Below are positions 6,491-10,693 of a DNA stretch of 10,693 nt, in pieces (position 1 is the first letter of the stretch; each line of letters begins with the position of its first letter). The position numbers were made by a program, and so were the translations under genes. The notes beneath the pieces were generated by a model. The model worked only from the letters and a program-made list of their open reading frames with translations. It was not told where the DNA came from and did no database searches. The DNA comes from Lysobacterales bacterium CG02_land_8_20_14_3_00_62_12 (GTDB lineage: Bacteria > Pseudomonadota > Gammaproteobacteria > Xanthomonadales > Ahniellaceae): assembly GCA_002785585.1 (NCBI GenBank), contig PEUI01000199.1, positions 1-10,693 of the forward strand, given 5' to 3'.

Positions 6491-9175
6491 ATGCCCGACG
6501 CCACCAGCCCGCTCTGCGATACCCCGTCTGCGCAATTGCGGACGCTGGTGCTGTGCGATCTGGTCGAATCTACCGCCTTGATCGAAAAACTCGGCGACCA
6601 ACGCGCTGCGGAAATGATCCGCCGGCACGATCGCATCGCCCGCGATTTGGTGCGCGCCCACGGTGGCCGTGAGATCGACAAGACCGATGGTTTCTTGTTG
6701 TTGTTCGAACATCCAGTGGTGGCCTGTGCTTTTGCGCTCGCCTATCAACGGGCCTTGGGTGAAGCCGCGGCGGAATCTGGCGTGGCGTTGCGCGCGCGCG
6801 TCGGCGTCCATGTCGGCGATGTGTTGCTCTGGGCAAACAGCGCCGACGATATTGCCAAGGGCGCCAAACCGCTGGAACTCGAAGGCATGGTCAAGCCCGA
6901 AGTCGCGCGCTTGATGGGGCTGGCGCGGCCCGGCCAGATTCTGCTGTCGGCGGTGGCGCACGATCTCGCCCAACGCGGTTTGCGCGAAACAACCGGGGCG
7001 CTCCACAGCGCGCAATGGCGCTGCCATGGCCGGTATCGGTTGAAGGGCCGTGCCGAGTCGATTGAAGTCTATGAAGTCGGTGAACCCGGACTGGCGCCGT
7101 TCGTCGCACCCAAATCCAGCGACAAAGCCTGGCGGGTGCTGCCCTGGTGGCGACGGCCACGGGTGTTGTTGGGCGAGGGCGCGTTGCTGGTCGGCTTGAG
7201 TTTGGCGGCCGCCTATCTGGTCACCCGCAGCGACCCGGAGATTGCTTTTGCGGCTCGCGATTGGGTGGTGGTTGGCGATAGCCGCAACCTGACCGGCAGC
7301 AGCTTGTTGGATATTTCCATGGACACCGCGTTCCGGTTGGCACTGGAGCAATCGCGGTTCGTCAATGTGGTTCCGGATATCCAGGCGCGGCAGGATCTGA
7401 CGTTGATGCGGCGAGATTCGAAAGTCACGCGGCTGGATCGCGCTCTGGCCTCGGCGGTGGCGATCCGGGAAGGCGCGCGCGCCGTGCTGCTGACCACTAT
7501 CTCGCCCTACGGCAAGCAATTGCGGCTGAGCGCGGAGCTGATCGATCCGGCCAGCACCCGCACCGTGGCGACGGTCAGCGCCGAAGCCGAAAACATCGAC
7601 GATGTGTTGCCCGCCACTGATCGCCTGGTGCAGCGCCTGCGCCGCCAACTCGGCGAATCCATCGAACAAATTTCCGCAACCAGCGCGCCGCTGGAAAAGG
7701 TGACGACCGACAACCTGGAAGCCCTGCGCGCCTATTCGCTGGCTTTGGAAGCAACGCTTGACCGTGATCCGGCGCGTTCTAACAGCTTGCTCCAGCGTGC
7801 GCTGGAAATCGATCCTGAGTTTGCTTTGGCCTACGCCCGCCTTGGTGCCAACTATCTGACCATGGGACAGCGCATCGAAGCTGGCCGCAATTTTGCCAAA
7901 GCGTTGACATTGGCCGGACGCTTGTCAACCCGCGAACGGGCTTATCTGGAAGCGCACGCCGCCCTGGTCAAATCGATTCCGGAAGGAATAAAACAGTGGA
8001 AAGTCTATGCCGACCTGTATCCAGACGATGCCGCTGGCGGTCAGAACGTGGGCATGTTTTCGTACACTTTTTTGAATGATTGCGGCGGGGCTTTGTCCTA
8101 TTTAGCCCGTGCTGTTGAATCCAAACACCCGATGCGGGCCTATTCATCAGCGGTGATGGGCGGCTGCCTGACGCTTTCGGGCGCCTACGAAGAGGGCGTC
8201 AAGTACTTTGAGCAGGCAGTCGAAAGAGGCTTGAATCCGCGTTTTCTGGGGCTGGCCGATCTGCGTATTGCGCAACGCCGATATCGTGATGCCAGCGTGG
8301 TTTTGGACGCCGCACGCCGCCGCCTTGGCAAGTCCGCATTTCCCGAGTATTGGCTGCGGCAAGCCACGCTGTTGGCCGATCAGGGCAAGTTGCAGGCCGC
8401 CAACCGGGCGATCCAGAGCGGGCTGGATGAAGTCGACCGAAACGCCGATCAGGGAAGTTTCTGGCGGCTGCGAGCCGCGCAAGCGGCGCTTGCCGAACAC
8501 CTGGGCCAGCGCGCAGAGCTGGCAACCCTGATCGACAGCGCCATTGCTGAGCTGCTGGCGCTGAACCCGCAACAGCGCAGCGCTGATCGCTTTGATTTTC
8601 GCGTCCACCTGGCCGAATGGGCGGCGCGCGGGTTTCGCCAGGGCCGATGGCAGGCAGCGAAAACGGCTTTGAATGATTTGACCCAAGGCGTGTACATCGA
8701 TACCGGTGACGCTGAAGATGTGCCGGTGATCGCGGTGGCCAGGGCGGAGTTGGCTCTGGCTGAGAAGCAACCGGTGTCGGCCGCCGAAATCCTGGCGACG
8801 GTTACCACCGAGGGAATTGCCAGCTGGCGATTGCGGGTCGCGCGGATGCGCGTCGAGCAGGCGCTCGGGCACGACCTACAAGCCCAGCAGTTGCGTGAGC
8901 AATTGCTGGCGGATCGCGGCCATGCACTGGCGGAATGGAGCGACGAATTGCTCGGTCAGACCGAACGGGTGATCGAAATCAACGCGCTGTTGGTGGATGC
9001 CGCCGAGGCAGCCGCAACCAGCTCACCGGCATTGGCTCGGCGCCTACTGGCACAGTTTGAGCGCAACTGGAAAGAGGCTGACGCCGGGCTGCCGATTGGG
9101 GCCCGCGCCGAGCAACTGGCGCGGGCATTGAACACAACGCCAGCGGGCGTCCAGCCGGTGGCGACTACACCATGA
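6491..9175 (+). CDS. putative peptide modification system cyclase (class III cyclase-like, TM, TPR)
   Basis: The 894-residue protein has an N-terminal class III nucleotidyl cyclase homology domain (about 15-200). It includes CDLVEST (22-28, metal Asp23), GGREIDKTDGFLLLF (58-72, second metal Asp66), RVGVHVGDVLLW (103-114), and VARLMGLARPGQILLS (138-153, Arg140). One transmembrane helix (about 225-245) follows, then an extracytoplasmic domain of the kind found in cyclase/kinase-TPR proteins (about 250-390). The rest (409-894) is alpha-helical with TPR-like repeats, e.g. the unit ending LEIDPEFALAYARLGANYL. This architecture and its neighbours match what I know as the 'putative peptide modification system cyclase' family (TIGR04510 from memory). 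The conserved catalytic Asn before Arg140 seems replaced (KPEVAR in place of N-x-x-x-R), so cyclase activity is uncertain. ATG 6491 is the only plausible start, because the next Met (42) lies inside the domain. Its 3' end overlaps the convergent peptide gene by 11 bp. Confidence 0.85.
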   Translation: MPDATSPLCDTPSAQLRTLVLCDLVESTALIEKLGDQRAAEMIRRHDRIARDLVRAHGGREIDKTDGFLLLFEHPVVACAFALAYQRALGEAAAESGVALRARVGVHVGDVLLWANSADDIAKGAKPLELEGMVKPEVARLMGLARPGQILLSAVAHDLAQRGLRETTGALHSAQWRCHGRYRLKGRAESIEVYEVGEPGLAPFVAPKSSDKAWRVLPWWRRPRVLLGEGALLVGLSLAAAYLVTRSDPEIAFAARDWVVVGDSRNLTGSSLLDISMDTAFRLALEQSRFVNVVPDIQARQDLTLMRRDSKVTRLDRALASAVAIREGARAVLLTTISPYGKQLRLSAELIDPASTRTVATVSAEAENIDDVLPATDRLVQRLRRQLGESIEQISATSAPLEKVTTDNLEALRAYSLALEATLDRDPARSNSLLQRALEIDPEFALAYARLGANYLTMGQRIEAGRNFAKALTLAGRLSTRERAYLEAHAALVKSIPEGIKQWKVYADLYPDDAAGGQNVGMFSYTFLNDCGGALSYLARAVESKHPMRAYSSAVMGGCLTLSGAYEEGVKYFEQAVERGLNPRFLGLADLRIAQRRYRDASVVLDAARRRLGKSAFPEYWLRQATLLADQGKLQAANRAIQSGLDEVDRNADQGSFWRLRAAQAALAEHLGQRAELATLIDSAIAELLALNPQQRSADRFDFRVHLAEWAARGFRQGRWQAAKTALNDLTQGVYIDTGDAEDVPVIAVARAELALAEKQPVSAAEILATVTTEGIASWRLRVARMRVEQALGHDLQAQQLREQLLADRGHALAEWSDELLGQTERVIEINALLVDAAEAAATSSPALARRLLAQFERNWKEADAGLPIGARAEQLARALNTTPAGVQPVATTP

Positions 9176-9401
9176 ATACGTAAATACCACTGGTGCTACT
9201 GATGCGCTCGCTCAGTTGATCGATGTTGGCCTTGATCTCTTCGCTGCTCGGCAGTTTGACGCGGGCTGGCGCCTTCGCTTTGTCCAATTTGAAACCGTAT
9301 TCGGCGAGGCAGCCGACCGGGTCTTTTTCAACTTGCGCCCGATAGGCGTCATCGTCCGCCAGCCGTTGCAGAAACTTGCGGGCATTTTCTTGTGTGGTCA
9401 T
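9165..9401 (-). CDS. putative modified peptide precursor, NHLP-like leader family
   Basis: A 78-residue precursor of the RiPP-like type whose leader resembles the nitrile hydratase alpha subunit. The leader-like part has FLQRLADDDAYRAQVEKDP (10-28), then VGCLAEYGFKLD (29-40), the usual 'DP...L.e.Gi.l' pattern of NHLP peptides. A charged linker (41-66) follows, then a short C-terminal tail SSTSGIYVFMV (68-78) as the likely core. The only cysteine is Cys31 in the leader, so a lanthipeptide-type Cys product is unlikely. The family is what I know as TIGR04509 (putative modified peptide). The ATG at 9399-9401 is chosen because AGGGG lies about 7 bases upstream and the protein then begins MTTQENARKF. 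An ATG 24 codons further up gives a basic, non-family extension. It lies downstream of the SagB-like dehydrogenase gene on the same strand and has its own candidate promoter. The product and its activity are unknown. Confidence 0.85.
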   Translation of the reverse strand: MTTQENARKFLQRLADDDAYRAQVEKDPVGCLAEYGFKLDKAKAPARVKLPSSEEIKANIDQLSERISSTSGIYVFMV

Positions 9402-9444
9402 GGTAGTCCCCTGGTGCCGAGTGCGCCCGGATTGGGCGTGGCGT

Positions 9445-9473
9445 TTTTTAGCGTGAATCTGCGCATTGGGCAA
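9445..9473 (-). promoter_or_regulatory. candidate promoter of the modified-peptide gene
   Basis: On the minus strand TTGCCC (9468-9473) and TAAAAA (9445-9450) are separated by exactly 17 bases, and the -10 is preceded by GC. The start site would fall near 9438, giving a leader of about 37 bases that includes the AGGGG ribosome binding site. The -35 is identical to that proposed for the tlpA-like gene. Confidence 0.45.
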
Positions 9474-9500
9474 GCATTTTTGCGACGGATCCGTGTCCTT

Positions 9501-9567
9501 GCAGGAGCGACGAGAAGCGTCGCGATGCTCGCTTCGATCTCCTGGTCGCGACGCTTGTCGTCGCTAC
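9501..9567. repeat. inverted pair of REP-type hairpins (BIME-like)
   Basis: Two hairpins share the stem GCGACG/CGTCGC: the first at 9507-9523 with loop AGAAG, the second at 9548-9564 with loop CTTGT. They lie in opposite orientation, and the first matches the reverse complement of the second over GCGACGA-n-AAGCGTCGCGA (one mismatch). The first is preceded by GCAGGA, like the GTAGGAGCG heads of xanthomonad REPs. They sit just after the dehydrogenase stop codon and before the peptide promoter, where they could stabilise or end the dehydrogenase mRNA. REPs of this type are moved by RAYT transposases; none is encoded here. Confidence 0.75.
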
Positions 9568-9580
9568 GACAGTGGTGGGT

Positions 9581-10693
9581 TCACGCGCTGACGGCCCTTG
9601 CCGCGATCAGCGAATGGGCCTCGGCGTTCAAATGCAGCTCGTTGCGGTCGGGATCGATAATGCCGACGCCGTTGATGGTGATCGCGGCTTCGAGCAGCGG
9701 ATCGAGTTTCAGGCGGTGACCGATATCGATGTCATTGATCGCGGCGGTGACATAAGCGCCGAGCCCGCGTTCGGCGGCAAACAGATAGAAGTTCTGACTG
9801 AGGTGGGCGGAATCCATCAGCACCGCTTTGTAGGCCTTGACGTGGCCGCGATACTTCCAGAAATTGCGACCGAAGCGCGCCACATGGATCACATGCGCCT
9901 GCGCCTCGGCAAAGAACACCTGGCCAATGGTCGATTGCGCGATCCAGTCGCGCACTTCGAGTTCTGCCATTGCCTCGATCAATTCCAGGCTATGGCGTTC
10001 GGCGCGATAGTGATAAATGCCAGGTTCCAGCCCGGCGACCCGCGCCACCACCGGATAGGCTTCCACCGGATGCAGGCCGCCACCCGAGGGACTGCCCTTG
10101 CGCAGGGCGACGATATCGGTATCGAGTTGCTGGCTGCCGCGCACACCGAAACTGCCGCGCAGCAGCGCCGAAAAGTCGGCTAGCCCCAGCCATTCCTGTT
10201 GCCGATAGGCGCGCGTGGTGCGGCGTTGCTGGGTCAAGGCGTAGAGCGCGCTGCCGTCCACATCGTCCAGCGGCAGCAGTTGTTCACCGAGCCGATCGGC
10301 CCGGCTGAAGCAGTGCGTTGGTGGCATGCCATGCGCCGCCACAATGTCGCGCAGGCGCTGGCGGTGGGCCCCGGAACTGTGCTCACGCTGCGCCTCATCG
10401 CCTTCGATACCCGCCCAGGCGGTGTGCCGATGGTAAGTCGCGGCAAGTGGATGCCAGCCGATGCGTTCCAGCGTGGCTTCGCCTTCGCGAAGCGCCGTCG
10501 CTTTAGGGTCGTCACCGTCGCTGAGCAAGGCGTTACGCGCGATCAGCGACCGGATCGCGGCCAAGTCGAGGCCGCTGGCAGTGGCAAAATGCTCGGCATC
10601 GGTCCATTCGGCGTCGGACAGACTGGCCAACGCTGCCAACTCATTGGCGGCGAGGCGAATACGCTCGCCGCTGACGGCGCACAGCAGATCGGT
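9581..10693 (-). CDS. SagB-type FMN dehydrogenase, putative peptide maturation dehydrogenase (5' part outside window)
   Basis: The frame is open to the right edge, so the start codon lies outside; 370 residues are visible (numbered from the edge). The C-terminal two thirds form a nitroreductase-fold, SagB-like FMN oxidoreductase domain: QQRRTTRAYR (155-164, FMN contact), SPSGGGLHPVEAYPVV (201-216), KYRGHVKAYKAVLMDSAHLS (280-299), RGLGAYVTAAIND (309-321). SagB relatives oxidise azolines to azoles in thiazole/oxazole-modified peptides. This version matches what I know as the 'putative peptide maturation dehydrogenase' family (TIGR04511 from memory). The first 60 or so residues are helical and may bind the peptide leader. 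No YcaO or LanB-like cyclodehydratase is visible in the window, so its chemistry on the Cys-poor peptide is open. A TTG at 10637-10639 could be mistaken for the start, but coding continues upstream. Confidence 0.87.
   Translation of the reverse strand, partial: TDLLCAVSGERIRLAANELAALASLSDAEWTDAEHFATASGLDLAAIRSLIARNALLSDGDDPKATALREGEATLERIGWHPLAATYHRHTAWAGIEGDEAQREHSSGAHRQRLRDIVAAHGMPPTHCFSRADRLGEQLLPLDDVDGSALYALTQQRRTTRAYRQQEWLGLADFSALLRGSFGVRGSQQLDTDIVALRKGSPSGGGLHPVEAYPVVARVAGLEPGIYHYRAERHSLELIEAMAELEVRDWIAQSTIGQVFFAEAQAHVIHVARFGRNFWKYRGHVKAYKAVLMDSAHLSQNFYLFAAERGLGAYVTAAINDIDIGHRLKLDPLLEAAITINGVGIIDPDRNELHLNAEAHSLIAARAVSA

Noticed and set aside
6380..7669. A 429-codon minus-strand open frame
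   Set aside because: Antisense to the cyclase-like gene. No recognisable domain, and composition is typical of a shadow frame.
9402..9473. Upstream ATG extending the peptide by 24 residues
   Set aside because: The extension is basic and unlike the family, overlaps the candidate promoter, and the internal ATG has a good ribosome binding site.
9501..9567. CRISPR-like repeats
   Set aside because: Only two units, in inverted orientation and each self-complementary, which fits REP elements and not a direct-repeat array.

Overview
The window is about 10.7 kb of high-GC bacterial chromosome, densely packed with genes. Gene content points to a gammaproteobacterium of the order Xanthomonadales (Lysobacterales), though this placement is an inference. 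The main support is a cyclase / NHLP-like peptide / SagB-like dehydrogenase cassette that I associate with that order, a wrbA-DUF2069 pair, REP-type hairpins built on a GCGACG/CGTCGC stem, and putative -10 elements of the form GC-TAnnnT.

Layout from left to right. (1) Bases 1-271 hold no gene but contain a 137-bp imperfect palindrome (77-213). (2) Two minus-strand genes follow: an AidB/ACAD-type acyl-CoA dehydrogenase (817-2493) and, downstream of it, a one-domain short asparaginase (272-766). (3) A 277-bp gap precedes the minus-strand pair wrbA-DUF2069 (3118-3738 and 2771-3121), joined by an ATGA overlap. (4) Divergently on the plus strand lie a secreted TlpA-like thioredoxin (3933-4421) and an acylphosphatase (4432-4719). 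(5) Next is a DUF433 antitoxin-like gene (4848-5078), whose translationally coupled DUF5615 toxin partner stops after 34 codons. (6) A cyclic-nucleotide-binding + GGDEF diguanylate cyclase (5361-6404) follows.

(7) The right third is the most interesting part. It holds a large membrane-anchored class III cyclase-like/TPR protein (6491-9175, plus), a 78-residue putative modified peptide with a nitrile-hydratase-like leader (9165-9401, minus), and a SagB-type FMN dehydrogenase (9581 to the window edge, minus, incomplete). Together these look like the poorly characterised RiPP-like 'putative peptide modification system' of Xanthomonadales: peptide precursor, oxidoreductase that would act on it, and a cyclase-related partner. 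The 3' ends of cyclase and peptide genes overlap by 11 bp on opposite strands. The peptide gene seems to have its own promoter, and an inverted REP pair separates it from the upstream dehydrogenase gene.

A cNMP-binding GGDEF protein sits directly upstream of the cyclase-like gene, so a nucleotide-signalling link between them is conceivable but unproven. No tRNA, rRNA, CRISPR array, transposase or convincing intrinsic terminator was seen.
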